From the NCBI GenBank assembly GCA_032821775.1, contig JAVLRN010000016.1, positions 1 to 64,000 on the forward strand: a DNA stretch of 64,000 nucleotides, written 5' to 3'. Source of the stretch: Sanguinoderma infundibulare. Lineage: Eukaryota > Basidiomycota > Agaricomycetes > Polyporales > Polyporaceae. A program made the position numbers and the translations under genes. The notes below the pieces were generated by a model. It saw only the letters and a program-made list of their open reading frames with translations, made no database searches and had not been told where the DNA came from. Every line of letters begins with the position of its first letter. Position 1 is the first letter of the stretch. Shown here one piece after another: positions 10,495 to 22,698 of the stretch.

Positions 10495-10766
10495 ACGAGC
10501 ACTGCGTCGGGCCTCGCAGGCATCGTCTCAGTCGTAGGAGCGCAGTGAATGCTCCAGCGTTGGGGAAGATGCAGGCCCAGTTGACGGACGCATGCGCAAG
10601 AGAGGTCGACTGTGGTGAGCGGAGCGGCGTCCTGTCGAGCCATCGAGCCAGAGCAGAGCGATCCACAGCCGCGGACAGGTCGACGACAGGTAGGCTCGGA
10701 GAAGCAGAGAGCCAGACCGAGACTCAGACTCAGACACACCACGCGTCATGTCACACGGCACGTGCC

Positions 10767-11104
10767 AGAGAGTACCACAACAGTCGAAGACGAGAGTCTT
10801 GTCCTTGGCGAACGTGTGCCTTCCCTGAGCCATGGTGTACGTCTGAACATCCGTTCGAGCGATTAGACGTATTGGGGGCTCTCGGGGAGGCGATAAATGT
10901 GTAGAAGTGAGTGAGTCATCCCAACTGATCCTGTTCAAACTCCTTATCACCATACCTCTCCGCATCTCTCAGGACGGTCGAAAACCAACTGTACATATTG
11001 ATTATTCGTACTTGAACAGGCGGCCAGGCACGCGGGGAATGTAAGGCTATGTAAGGATTGCTAGTGCGTACATCGTATCCGGAAACTTCGCATCCGGCCT
11101 CGCG
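10767..11104. other. Spacer between core and aminotransferase
   Basis: This is non-coding as far as can be read, and is repeated at 22361-22698. It presumably contains the aminotransferase promoter, but no TATA-like or other element is clear enough to call. Confidence 0.4.
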
Positions 11105-13196
11105 ATGCATCTTATCGTACCTGCAGATCCTATTTCCCCCTCGAGACTCCGTATGCACGGCATGCCGGACCGATTAGGTGCACCATACTGACCAGACATA
11201 CTCATATAGATATCCACATTGATATTCCCTGCTCCCCATTCCTACGTTTCGACCATCCAACACGTTACAGAAACTGCGACGTCTGCCACCACGAACGGAG
11301 ACGCGAAATATGGCTCGCGGCCGACCGCGATCCTGCATCGCACACCCTGGAGGCCACCAGTCGCGTCCTCTGCGGAGGGCATGTACATCACGCTCGAGGA
11401 CGGCAAGAAGCTCATCGACGCGGTCGGCGGTGCGGCGGTGACGTGCATTGGGAACTCGCATCCGAAGGTGAAGCAGGCGATCAAGGATCAGGTCGAGAAG
11501 GTTTCTTGTGAGTGCCGAATCCTCCACTCGCCCCGAGCACGCCCATCGAACGCGGATCGGATTAGATGTATACAACATGCAACTGTCAAACGAACCCGCG
11601 GAGGAGCTGGCGCACTACCTCGTTGAGTCCAGCGAAGGCGCGTTCGCGGCGGTTGGGTTCGTCTCAGGAGGTGCGTGCCATCGTGCGTCCATCGCGTGCC
11701 GGACGCCCTCATACCCGCGTCGTCTCCGCGCGTCGCCTTCCAGGCTCCGAGGCGATGGACGGGGTGATCAAGACCGCGCGCCAGTACTTCAACGAGATCG
11801 GCCAGCCGCAGCGGACGAACTTCATCGCGCGCAAGCTCTCCTTCCACGGCAACACGCTCGGCACCCTCTCGCTCGCGTACCATCCTACGCGAAGGGGCCC
11901 GTACCTCGCCCTCCTCAATGAAAAGTCGTTCCACCATGTCTCTCCGGCGTATGCGGCGCGGTTCAAGGGCAAGGAGGAGAGCGAGGACGAATACGTGGAG
12001 AGGCTGAGGAAGGAGCTGGAGGACAAGTTCTTGGAGCTTGGGCCGGATACAGTCGTTGGATGTGCGTGTTTCGATTCGCATTAGCAAATGCTCCCTCCCC
12101 TGACGGCTCCTGAGCCTTCCTGATGCCCAGCGTAAGCGCAACGGATCGTGTCAGGCTCTCAGGCTGGTCTACTCAGGGACCAGCCTGAGAGCCTGACGGC
12201 GCTCTGAACCGCTTAGGAGGCGCCTCAGGAAGCTCAGGGACTGTCAGGAATTGGTCAGGGCAGCGAGCTTTTCCTGATGCGGGTGCTTGCGTGCATACGT
12301 ACTTATCGGGATTGCGAAGTCGTCGCAGAGACCGTTGTAGGCGCAACAACGGGTGTAGTCGCAGCGCCGAAAGGCTACTTCAAAGCGATCAAGTCCGTCT
12401 GCGACAAATACGGAGCGCTCTTCATCCTCGACGAGGTCATGAGTGGGATGGGCCGTGCGTCTGCCCTCAGCGCTCACTGTGCGATGTTATCTCTAACGGG
12501 CTAAACGTGATCTTCAGGTATGGGTACTCTGCATGCTTGGGAGAGCTACGGAGATGGCATCGCACCTGACATCCAAGCGGTCGCGAAAGGCCTTGGCGGA
12601 GGGTGAGTACAACGCAGCACACGCCCCAAGGTACCTCCGCATACTGACCCCGAACCAGGTACGTCTCCATTGGGGCGGTCCTCATGTCTAAGCGGGTCGC
12701 CGACGGCGTCCGAGACAACGCCGGCTACTGGAAGCACGGCCACACGTACCAGGCACATCCCATCGCCTGTGCGGGAGCTCTCGCGGTCCAGAAGGTGGTC
12801 GTCGAGGAGGACCTCCTTGCCAACATCAACACGCAAGGCGCACATCTCGGCGCGCTCCTTCGTACCCGCCTCACGGGCCCGAACGCGCGCGCAGCGCCGT
12901 ACGTGTTCGACATCCGCGGTGGGGCAGGGTGGTGGGGCGTCGAGTGGGAGTTCGAGGTGCCCACCGCGCAGGAGAAGGGGTACGAGGGCAAGACGTTCGC
13001 AATGGATGTGCAGGCGCGCGCGTTGGACCACGGGCTGGTCATCATGGGCTTCACGGGCGGGGCGAACCTCGAGGGCACGAAGGGGAACCACAACATGCTC
13101 TCGCCGGCGTACAACGTGACGAAGGAGCAGGTCGAGACGATCGTGGACATCTTTGTGAAGAGCATCGAGGAGGTGCTTGCGGAGAACGGGCTGTAG
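11105..13196 (+). CDS. Class-III PLP-dependent aminotransferase (copy 2, complete)
   Basis: This full-length gene transfers an amino group to a keto acid with pyridoxal phosphate, probably in the cytosol as no targeting peptide is evident. Proposed exons are 11105-11177, 11271-11507, 11566-11670, 11744-12061, 12320-12454, 12518-12602 and 12659-13196, giving about 496 residues. The first exon is tentative: it keeps phase and supplies an ATG, but later ATGs at 11153 and 11162 are in the same frame. The second exon has GDAKYGSRPTAILHRTPW and EDGKKLIDAVGG, typical of the family N-terminus. SGGSEAMDG and the ILDEV and AVAKGLGGG cofactor sites follow. No lesion is seen, so it appears functional. 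Confidence 0.88.
12092..12267. mobile_element. Foldback MITE-like insertion in aminotransferase intron (copy 2)
   Basis: This is identical to the element at 497-672, with hairpin arms at 12151-12169 and 12178-12196. Confidence 0.6.
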
Positions 13197-13370
13197 ATGC
13201 TGATACCGTGTGGCGAAGAATACCCACTTGCTGTACAAGACGACTCTAAACGGTGTACCTAGTTGATGTTCACGCGTAGTGAGTGCGTCCACTCTCCGAG
13301 CATTTTCCAGCCACAGTCGCATCGATTTGTATGTATTTTACGACACGAAGCCCGACGAATACCCAACCGC

Positions 13371-14155
13371 TCAGGGCGCAGTGCCTAAACCAACGGTAAG
13401 ATTTCGTCCCTTCGCCAGATCGACAATTGAAATTTACAGACCTTGGTTGCCGCAGCCGACCGACGGCCAAAGCCCGGCGGATTCGCCCTTGATGCATGAG
13501 CCGTTCCAGAGCGAGCTGCCGTCCGAGCCCGACCACTCGCTGCACGACACCTCGGTGTACGTGCCGGTGAGCGCGCCGTGGCCGGAGGGGAAGAACGCGT
13601 TCGCGCCTCCGGTGTCCTCGCAGATGTCGAAGCTGTGTCATTGAGTGAGTTTAATCATTTATCTGTAACGACGACCGACGGCGTACTGGACGGGCTCGTT
13701 GTGCTGGTTGTTGGGGTTGCTCGTCGACTGGGCGCACCACTCGGAGTTGCCCGCGACGGGGCAAAGGTCGGTGACCTTGACGATGATGGTGTTGAACGGG
13801 CCGGCGTACGAGGGCGAGTACGGGTCTGCGCTCCCGGTGAGGGAGAAGCAGCGGCCGCACGCGTCCCCGGGCCCGAGGCCGGGCGAGGACCCGAACGTGA
13901 GCTGGCTCACGGCCGCGGTGTAGCCGTTCGCTGAGACGCCGCACGCTGCGAGGTGTGGTGTGGGTCAGCAATGGACCTTGCATGACGAGGATGAGGCGCA
14001 CCTGCTTGGGAGCACCCAGAGTAGTGCGTGAAGGACGCGGAGCCGGACGGGTTCTGGACGTAGCCCCCGGTCGCTCGCTTGTCGGCGGCAGAGACGCAGC
14101 TGGCTATGGTCGCGATGACGACGAACTGGGCGACGAGGAGGAGCTTGTTCGCCAT
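13371..14155 (-). CDS. GH45 endoglucanase, subfamily C (copy 2)
   Basis: The exons are 14002-14155, 13687-13945, 13442-13632 and 13371-13384. In the stretch compared by eye it differs from copy 1 by one base (C/T at 1897/13492), so the proteins should be identical or nearly so. The convergent aminotransferase partner is retained. Confidence 0.9.
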
Positions 14156-14854
14156 GACGCTTTTCGGTTTGCGGATGCGCTCAGTGGATGGTGATCCTAA
14201 GACTGGGGACCAGAGGACGCCATATGTCCCCTTCTTATACGCATCGGCACTTGTACGTCGGCTCGCGGCCTGAATCTTTGGCAGGGTGAATATGAGGGCT
14301 TTTGATGTTTGTAGTGAGGGCACAGCGAGCCTGGACGGAATGTATATTTTTGCCGAAGGCGGATGGGGTGCGCATCAATGTCGGGTCGGCTGGGAAAGCT
14401 GCGTTTAAAGCGGATACGTCATGCGGCCCATCTGAACACTGCAGGTAGTGTGGCTGTGTGCATGATAGCCGAGGCGTTGAGTAGAGCGCGGCCAGGTGCG
14501 GCAAGCGGCGACGGGAGTACCAGGTAGAACGGCTATGATAGGGCATGTTTTGAGCTCTATAGTAGGGTAGGGAGCTCTGGGAGACGATAGGAGGGGTCTG
14601 AGGACAGGAGGGCATGTTCCGGGCACAAGCGCACTCAATTCGACCATCATGGGTTCAACGAAAACCACTGGATTCGGTACAGCTACCTAGTACACAGTAC
14701 ACTACTCGTATATACACACTATGCACTCCCACGAATCACCACCCATTCGACTCGAGAGGCCGCGCATTGAGTGCAGAGAGCCTGAGGATGTTGAGATGTG
14801 TGGCCCTGGGCCGAACAAACTAGCTCACCCTGGAGTGTCGCTCCCTCTGTTGTC

Positions 14855-15795
14855 AGTTGGGGGATGTTGAGAGATGGAATGGCGTGCGGAAGGTGCCTTA
14901 CGGAGGAATAGTGTAAGTGGCCGACATCGTCCATGGGCGAGCAGAGACAGTACCAAGTGTCCATACTGTGAAAGTTCGAGATTCGCGCCTGAAGGCCTGA
15001 CAATTCGAATTGACTTCAGTGTGCCGCACGGAACTCGTTCGAGGACGTACCAAGTTCGGGCACTCCACAAGCAAACAGTGTGGTACAATCGCATTCCGGG
15101 CGGACGCGGTACCAAGATGTGTGCCCAAAGCTATGAATGTTCTGTTGACAGGCCCCGGTAAGCATTTGTGATGACGCACTCCAAAGCGACCAGAAGCACA
15201 ATGTACCAAGCGTGTCCTTGATGGCATCGCGCCCTCAACATGAAGACCTGGTCGACGCTGGCTGGCCTTTGCGAGCTCTTTACAGCACTCGCGTGCCTCC
15301 GCTCGTTGCTTCCCTGCTGTGCATCTCTTTCTTCGTGTGTGCACCGTTTTCCCGCTTTTGGTTTCATTCTACTCAGTCCGTGCGCCTGGATACTTGTTAA
15401 ATCGCTCATTGCTGTACCAAACCGGCTCAATGGATCACGTACCAAGTAATGCCGACCCCGGACCAACTAGCTCGATTGGAGAGCTTACGAGAGGTGCTGT
15501 CCATACAGTCAAAGTTCGAAATTTGGGCATGGAGTCTTGAAACTTCAAACCGAGGTCAGTGCGTGGCGTGGGATGGGCAGATGCGGTATCAGGTTGTGCA
15601 CCAAGAGGAGCTACGAAAGCCTTGTTAAAGGCCGCAATAGGTGTTCACCACACTAGCGGAAGAACGGCGTACCAAGCGTGTACTTGATGCGATCACGCAC
15701 CGGTCGACGCCCATCGAGATATTATGATTCCCGCAAAGCGCGAGCATCCAGATGATGTACGTACCAAGTTGCACATGCACACGTCAAGAGTCCAT
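14855..15795 (-). repeat. Degenerate TTGGTACG-rich repeats (left copy 2)
   Basis: This is the counterpart of the 3260-4200 block in the last unit; I noticed no differences. Confidence 0.5.
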
Positions 15796-15833
15796 CAGCA
15801 CGAGTACGACATGACAGCCAGACGACTACTCAC

Positions 15834-16502
15834 TTTGACCAGTGTGGCCTCAAGGGTTGCGGCACGTCTGCCGAAGGAGAATCCATGAGCCCTCCCATTG
15901 GACAGCTTGAGGAGAAAAGAATCGCTCACCGGCGTGGTCCATGTCGTCCTTGCTCGTCGCGCAGATGCAGATCATGTCAAACACCTTCTCATGATCACCC
16001 TGCCCAAAGCGCTTCAGCAACCTGTCCGGCGTGTCCATGCGGTCCGCGAGCCCTCGAGCGCGGTCCATGGCCTCCACGCTGATATCCCCAGGGAACACGA
16101 CGATCTTGAAGTGCATGTCGGAAGGCATGACATCGTAAATGTTGATGGGGGTGGTGTCAGCCGAGTGGACGAAGTCGTACGGGATCATGCGCTCGCCCAC
16201 GATGAGCTTTGATGCACAGGGGTGTTGCTTCAGATCGACGATCACTGAGGGCTCGTAGAGGATGTCGATCCTGCTTGCGAAGTCGCGCGATGTACGGTGC
16301 ATCCTGCAAGAGTGACAGAGCAATGCTCGTCAGCACCTGAATCCTGGCAAAACAGCAGGGAAGGAGATACGAACACGCGAAATTCCTCATGCAACACGCC
16401 ATTTGCGTGTCCCTCGGTCTGGGGCTTGTCGTTGAAAAGCTTGGACCACATTTTGTCAAAGTTGATGACGTCCTGAGCGAACTTGAGTCGCTCAGACTCG
16501 TA
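15834..16502 (-). pseudogene. Phenol 2-monooxygenase fragment (left copy 2)
   Basis: This is the second copy of the fragment at 4239-4907, with identical translated segments. It is truncated at both ends in the same way, so the truncation predates the tandem duplication. Confidence 0.8.
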
Positions 16503-16841
16503 CTAAATGCCGTGCGTGAGGTTGGTTTTGTCCGATGCGAACGTGGACGTATCTCAGCATTGCAGCGTTGCGATGGCGGCTTTGTGGCATGGGATGTGCG
16601 TGCCCTTTGGAATTTGGGGCATTGCTTCACGTACCAAGTCATAATGGCCGCCTGTGGATGGCATGATGTGTAGAACACGGCGGGACGGCCAGAGACGGAA
16701 ACCGGCATGAAGAAATGCCATGACAGCGCTCGGTCTCTATGTCAATGTGCGTCAGAATCGAAAGCCATGAGTGAACAGACGACCACCTCACCTTGGATCT
16801 TGGGAGTTGTGCGGTAGTTGTAGGAGACCATGTAGAGGCCA

Positions 16842-17285
16842 TCATCGCACTGCAGTAGTCATGGGGGGCTCGGCGGTGGGCACGGGAGCGAAGACGTCGG
16901 ACCGGAAGGAGTCCGACTGCAGCGAGCTACGGTCAGCATGTGAGAGAGATTTAGAGAGATCACTGGTACGTACTTTTCGAGGGACGATGAAAGTAATGGC
17001 CTGGATCGAGTTCGCAGCAACCTTCGATGCACATGCGATCTCGCAGTCCGACACGCTGAGGCTGCGGCGGGGGAGGAAACACATCCCGCGCTGGGCATCT
17101 AAGGACTTGTGCTCGGCGAGCGGGAAGAGGTTGTCGTTCTCGTACTCGTAGTACCGGATGTTACTGTTGCCCTTGCCAGCTACACCCCAAGTCAGGTCAG
17201 CGCGCATCCGCAATCCAGCACGAGTTCAGACATACTGAGGAAGAGAATGTTGTTGTCCGTCCAGAACAGCATGAGGCACGAGGAA
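16842..17285 (-). pseudogene. Coronin fragment (left copy 2)
   Basis: This is the second copy of the coronin piece. It differs from the first by several transitions, for example 5573 C against 17168 T (GDSN becomes GNSN) and Cys to Arg in AQ(C/R)GMCF. Such relaxed change fits a non-functional remnant. Confidence 0.75.
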
Positions 17286-18318
17286 ATGCATGGATGAGTC
17301 GAGGGGGAAGGGCATCTGAGGATAGACAGGGAAGGGTGATGAGATGTCCGAAGGGTTCCAAGTCCCCATTCACGGCCGGCTGTGGGACCAAAGCAATACA
17401 AACAGATGGCTAAGCCAATTCGCTTAGCCATCTCACGACGTCTATTTGCCGAGTTAGCATCTCAACTCAATTAACTGCGAATGTGTATTATCCGGCGCTG
17501 CGCTTTCGCTTACCTGAGAATTCGTCGCTGTTGCTGACCGTTGCCACTGTTACAGCTGGTCCAGTCCACGTACGTACACTCCGGGTACCTCAAACACTGG
17601 GAGCAGCATCATAACAGGATGAGCACGCATAGAATCCATAGGTCACGTCGGGCTGAGGATCCACTGGCGGTCTTGGTAGCAATGTGTGCCGACCGCCATT
17701 GCTAGCCTAAACCAGGCACTGTTTCGGACGGGGATGTCCGAGTCGATGTTGAGAGGAAGCTTGATGCCCGTGGCCTTCGTGGATGATTCGTCGGCTGACA
17801 CACAGCTGCATCCACGAGTTGTTCCGGGCTGGTGCGCGTGCAGGGCTGCGCAACGGTGGACAGGGCGAGCGGTCCTCGGAGGTGTCTGGACTGACCTCAT
17901 CCAAGGATGATTGGCGGCTTGCGTGAGCGACATTCGCTTTTTCGGCTTTGCAAGGCCTACTCTGGCTAGAACCTGGAAGTACGGAGTCCACAGTCAGTAA
18001 TGAGCGAGGTCAGGCTGATAAAAAGGGCGCATCATTCCAGAACAATTCCAATGTGCGGTATGGCGTCATGGAGACAACCGCGGTCAGCCGAAAATCAGTC
18101 CCAACGATTCTGTCCCTGACGGCGACTTCTGTAGTCTGGTTTTCCCACAGGCGGCGCCCGGGGAATCAGAAATCACATAAGCATGTACCAAGAAGTCATA
18201 GTTTGCTCACATCTTCGTGGATAAGAAGGATTGGTTCGCGGGTCGCTGAAGATGATGGCGGGGATAATCAAAGATATCAAGCGCCGGAGGATGCGAGGAT
18301 GAGTGGATGAAATAGGAC

Positions 18319-18636
18319 ATGGTCCTCGCTTGTCCACTCACCGCGAAACCATGCGCGAGTACGCCGCCCTCGCTCGAGTGGCCTATGTACAAGCTCACTG
18401 TTGGCGATAAGCCTACGGTTTTCACTGGCCGCCCGACGTTCGCAAGTGGTTCGTTGTTTGGCCGGTGCACGCTGGAACACGTCGTCTTCGAGAAGCTTGA
18501 AGAAAGCCGTAAGACACCGTGGCGCCTCAGGTTCCTCAAGGACGCATGGCCGAGGAAGGATGCCAATCCTGGCTCTCCTCAGCCGATCAGGCTTCGGCTT
18601 CACGATGTCGGGGGACACAAGCACTGTCCTGGTTGA
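18319..18636 (+). pseudogene. FunK1-type protein kinase fragment (left copy 2)
   Basis: This is the second copy, with a few substitutions (Gln to Arg and Tyr to His in FG(Q/R)CTLE(Y/H)VVFEK). It has the same truncation as copy 1. Confidence 0.5.
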
Positions 18637-19059
18637 GTGGAGAAAGCGATATGTCAGAAAGAATTTCGACAGAAAGATGGATCACGAACGTAGAGTCCTG
18701 GCATGCGAGTCTGTCTTGCGGCCCTCGGACGGCAAGTTCCAGATGCCGATGTGCAATATCCGTCCCTTGACAACCGCGGGGAGCACGCGTTCACGATGTA
18801 TCTCGCCAATCAAGATGCTCATCTCGAGGTTCCGTGCGCACGGATATGACGACCTTCGAGCCGCAGTCGTCAGGGATCTTGTGGGTCCTGGCCGCGGGCC
18901 GACGCATCGGGTAGACACGCCTCGAAGTTGACAGTCGATCCAGGCTGGCATCATTGATGCAGTCGAGTCCGTGCGGCTGACGTCAGATACACTGACCAAA
19001 CACTGACATTCGTCAAAAATACGATAAGAAACCAATGATATGTACGTCTCGGGAACTTT

Positions 19060-19420
19060 TGTGTGAGTACCGCGAGCTCGGATGGAGTACTCACTTGGCA
19101 GGCCATCCGAGTGAAACGTTCACCTTTGATATCCGCGTCGCCTGGTCTCTGTGCACCCTCCACGGGGGGGTCCCACTCCTTCCGTAACTCAGGAGTGACC
19201 AGAACAGATTTCCAGGCTGCCAGGGAGACGGGGTCATCGCCAATTGGTACTTCGAGAACGGCGCAGTGTATGCTCTCGCCCGACTCGCTGGCACGGCGAT
19301 GGATGATGACATCGGTGAGTTCGGGTATGCTGGACGCGTGCGCCTTGCCTGTGCTTGCGGGGGAGGCAACTTTGCTCGCCGGAGGGACGCATTTCCATTC
19401 TGGTAAGGAAGCCTACTTGA
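19060..19420 (-). pseudogene. START/Bet v 1-like lipid-binding domain fragment (left copy 2)
   Basis: This is the same fragment with seven instead of eight bases in the homopolymer, which keeps the frame across DPPVEGA. The adjoining parts are still missing. Confidence 0.5.
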
Positions 19421-21107
19421 AAACCGTCACAGTTCGCACAGACAAAAACGAAGGGATGCGACTCACGCACCCAGTCCAGACCACGCCCACAAGCAAAGCG
19501 CGACATGATCGCCCGGTTAAAGCAAGGATTCAGTTACAAATGGCGCGCACGGTGCAGGCACACTGACGTATGGCTGGTGCTTGATTCCAGCCGACTTCAG
19601 GCGATCGCGTTTGAATGGAGGCGTTCATGACGTCCTGAAGCTGCACACATCTACCATATTCGTGTTCTCTTTGGGAGGACACCAAACTGCACCACGATCG
19701 AAAGAAATTCTTCAGCATCACTTCGATAGGACGAGCAGCGGAAAACTTACTTGAAACAGGTCAACCGAGTGGTTACAGGCACAGGGGCATGGTACGTGAA
19801 TTTCGCTTCGACCGTGACGACCGTTCTGGTCGTCTCGAGACCCTCCGCATGCATACTAAGAACATGAAGCTCGCTGATCCGAGCTGACCCACCATGTCTG
19901 GGTTATGAGCATGTCAGAATTGCACGCTTGCCGGGTCGTGCTCGCGTCGCCTTCGGTCGAGTCCTGTCCGTTGCGATGCTCAGACAAGTTGATTCCAGCC
20001 GACTCCCGTTCGACGCCACCTGAGGCGAAGCTTCGACCAAATGGGCTCCTCTGTAAACTGAGATGGCGGTAAGTTCCAATGGCGAGCACGAACGGGATGT
20101 ATTAACTCACGCCCGGTCACTGGAGAGCTCCTTGTGCTTGATTTCAGTCGACTCGCACCAGCGTGCACACCTACGCACGTTTCTGGTCCTTGGTGCTTCC
20201 GGCCGAGAACCATCGATCGGGAGAAGGGGGATGGTTGCGGGGGGAGAAGGTATATCAAAAACGCAATAGATGGGATGATCATTCGCAACCATTCATGACG
20301 ACCGCAGTCCTCGCATACGCGCTGTAAATTTGGCACTTCGAAAAGGCCGCACGCAGTGCCGCGGGACCGCACAGGACAACATGAAGCTTGTTCCATGCAT
20401 TCTTCCCGGACGAACGCGACAAGTTTTGCTGGGTTAGCTGTGGATTTGTCATAAATACGATCATCCAGGATCCACGACGACAGGCAAGGCCGTGTTGGGG
20501 ATAAGGTCTAGCATTAAACAGAGGCGGGGACAGGGACGTGAGCAGTGGATGCGCCCAGGAACGAGCCTCAAGGAAATAAGGCAAGCGAGATGGTACGTTC
20601 GCGCTTGGGATGTGGGGTTGACGACAGTGGTTTGATTGATGGAATTAGCTCGAGCCTCCGAGCACCGGCGGCGTCTGCTTCACTTGATACCGCTTCGAGT
20701 GCGGGTCGCGACGAGAACGCGGCCGGGAAGCGGCCATGTCGGCCTTGTGTGGGTCGATTTGGGGGCGGTGAGCGACCGCCTGCCCTGAAGAAATGCGGTA
20801 TAAGAGACTGGCAGGTGAGAGGTAAACGTATCAGTACTCACCTGTGTTGTGCACGCCCTCCCGGTACGTCTTGCTCAGGCTAGCCATTTCCCTCTCCACA
20901 CACTGACGATGCGCCCCAGGCCCATTGCACGCGATCCAGCACGCGACGTCTGACGTACGTCTTGTCCGTGACGCTCTCATCGATGTCTGAGTTTTGACCG
21001 TTGGACGCACAGCACGGCGCCCAGGTGCGAAGCTGCTCGCACACCGCATAAAGGTATGTCAGTTGTTGTACAAAAATAAGGAATGTTACTCACTGTCGCG
21101 CTGAATG

Positions 21108-22088
21108 TTAGGTAACGGCCGGCCAGCCCAGAGCGTGCCGTTGGATGGGGCTGGGATGGTGTACGGAGGAATACGAGAAGTGGCCGACGTCGTTCACGGG
21201 CGTGGGCAGAACTGGCGGTCTAGAACTGGGGCGGGTGGATGTCCGATGTAGGGGTGGAGGGTACTTGATCACCGCAGTGTCGGGGTATGGCACGACCGCC
21301 TGTGTGGCTTCCGAGGGGTTGTAGATCGGAAAGCTGTACTCGTCCACCGCGGTCTTGTTGAACCGGAGGTAAGCGAGCTTCCCCGCGTCGGGGGACCACC
21401 AGAGGGTGTAGGCGGTGTAGAAGACTTGTTCTTGGTACACCCAGTCTGGAACGCCGTGGAAGAGGGATGCGTTGCCGGAAGTGGTAACACGAACGGGCGT
21501 TTCGCTGCTCGGGTTGGATCAGGGTCAGTGTGTTCGACGGAGGAGGCGGGTTCGAGTTGGGAGAGGGGGCGTACAAAGGAGTGGGGACGACGTAGAGGTC
21601 GACCGAAGCAACGAAGGCGATGGACCATGTGCCATACGCGGTCACGGGCGGGTCTGTGGGCAGGATGAGGGGACTGGTGTGTTTGGTCGCAAGCTCATGA
21701 ACGTAGTAGTTGCTGAAACTCGAGTGCGGCCATTGCTGCCGTGCGGAGTTGCGCGAACTCAGGACGGGCAGGAGTATCTAGGCGTATCCCACGATGCAAT
21801 TTTTTAGCCTTTCGCACGGAACCCTTACAGAGACTGCGCACCCGAACGACGCTCACACGCGACGAGAAATGGCGAGTGTTCACGTTCGGGGACCCAGTGG
21901 ATGTCCTTGGTATATGCAGAGAAGGTGCCGTTGAATACGTGGTCGATCGTAAGGTGCTGAACGCCCTGTATGCGGAAGGGAGTGCCGGTGTAAGAGCTTG
22001 CGGCGAATATGCCGATAACGACTGCCAGGGCAACCAGAGATAGAAGAGCACATATGAAGAATTTCAACGAGGCTGGTCGTTTCTGCAA
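21108..22088 (-). pseudogene. Dipeptidyl peptidase IV N-terminal fragment (left copy 2)
   Basis: This is the second copy of the 9514-10494 fragment, with the same internal deletion and truncation and a few transitions. Confidence 0.8.
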
Positions 22089-22698
22089 ACGAGCACTGCG
22101 TCGGGCCTCGCAGGCATCGTCTCAGTCGTAGGAGCGCAGTGAATGCTCCAGCGTTGGGGAAGATGCAGGCCCAGTTGACGGACGCATGCGCAAGAGAGGT
22201 CGACTGTGGTGAGCGGAGCGGCGTCCTGTCGAGCCATCGAGCCAGAGCAGAGCGATCCACAGCCGCGGACAGGTCGACGACAGGTAGGCTCGGAGAAGCA
22301 GAGAGCCAGACCGAGACTCAGACTCAGACACACCACGCGTCATGTCACACGGCACGTGCCAGAGAGTACCACAACAGTCGAAGACGAGAGTCTTGTCCTT
22401 GGCGAACGTGTGCCTTCCCTGAGCCATGGTGTACGTCTGAACATCCGTTCGAGCGATTAGACGTATTGGGGGCTCTCGGGGAGGCGATAAATGTGTAGAA
22501 GTGAGTGAGTCATCCCAACTGATCCTGTTCAAACTCCTTATCACCATACCTCTCCGCATCTCTCAGGACGGTCGAAAACCAACTGTACATATTGATTATT
22601 CGTACTTGAACAGGCGGCCAGGCACGCGGGGAATGTAAGGCTATGTAAGGATTGCTAGTGCGTACATCGTATCCGGAAACTTCGCATCCGGCCTCGCG

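Larger units (their letters stand above)
2850..10766 (-). repeat. Shared core, inverted relative to right array (left copy 1)
   Basis: The reverse complement of this block resembles 43007-51270. The outer end by the DPP IV fragment lies at a GGCACGTGCC palindrome (about 10757-10766). The inner end is the sequence reading GTGTGGCTGTGTGCATGAT at about 2854. The left version lacks DPP IV exons 2-3 and the laccase. It carries instead kinase, coronin and phenol monooxygenase pieces. Confidence 0.85.
2850..14444. repeat. Left tandem array, complete unit
   Basis: This is one full period of about 11595 bp, in the order core of gene fragments, aminotransferase, GH45. It matches the following unit nearly perfectly outside about 5.1-10.3 kb, where scattered substitutions accumulate. 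The limits are set by the chimeric junctions near 2850 and 14445, where GH45 upstream sequence meets the distal end of the core. Confidence 0.9.
14445..22360 (-). repeat. Shared core, left copy 2
   Basis: This is the same block as 2850-10766, about 11594 bp further on. It differs mainly by scattered transitions between about 16.7 and 21.9 kb. Confidence 0.85.

Noticed and set aside
2850..10766. Core as a Helitron
   Set aside because: No convincing 5' TC or 3' hairpin plus CTRR end, and no Rep/helicase coding sequence, was found at the core limits. It is kept only as a hypothesis in the findings.
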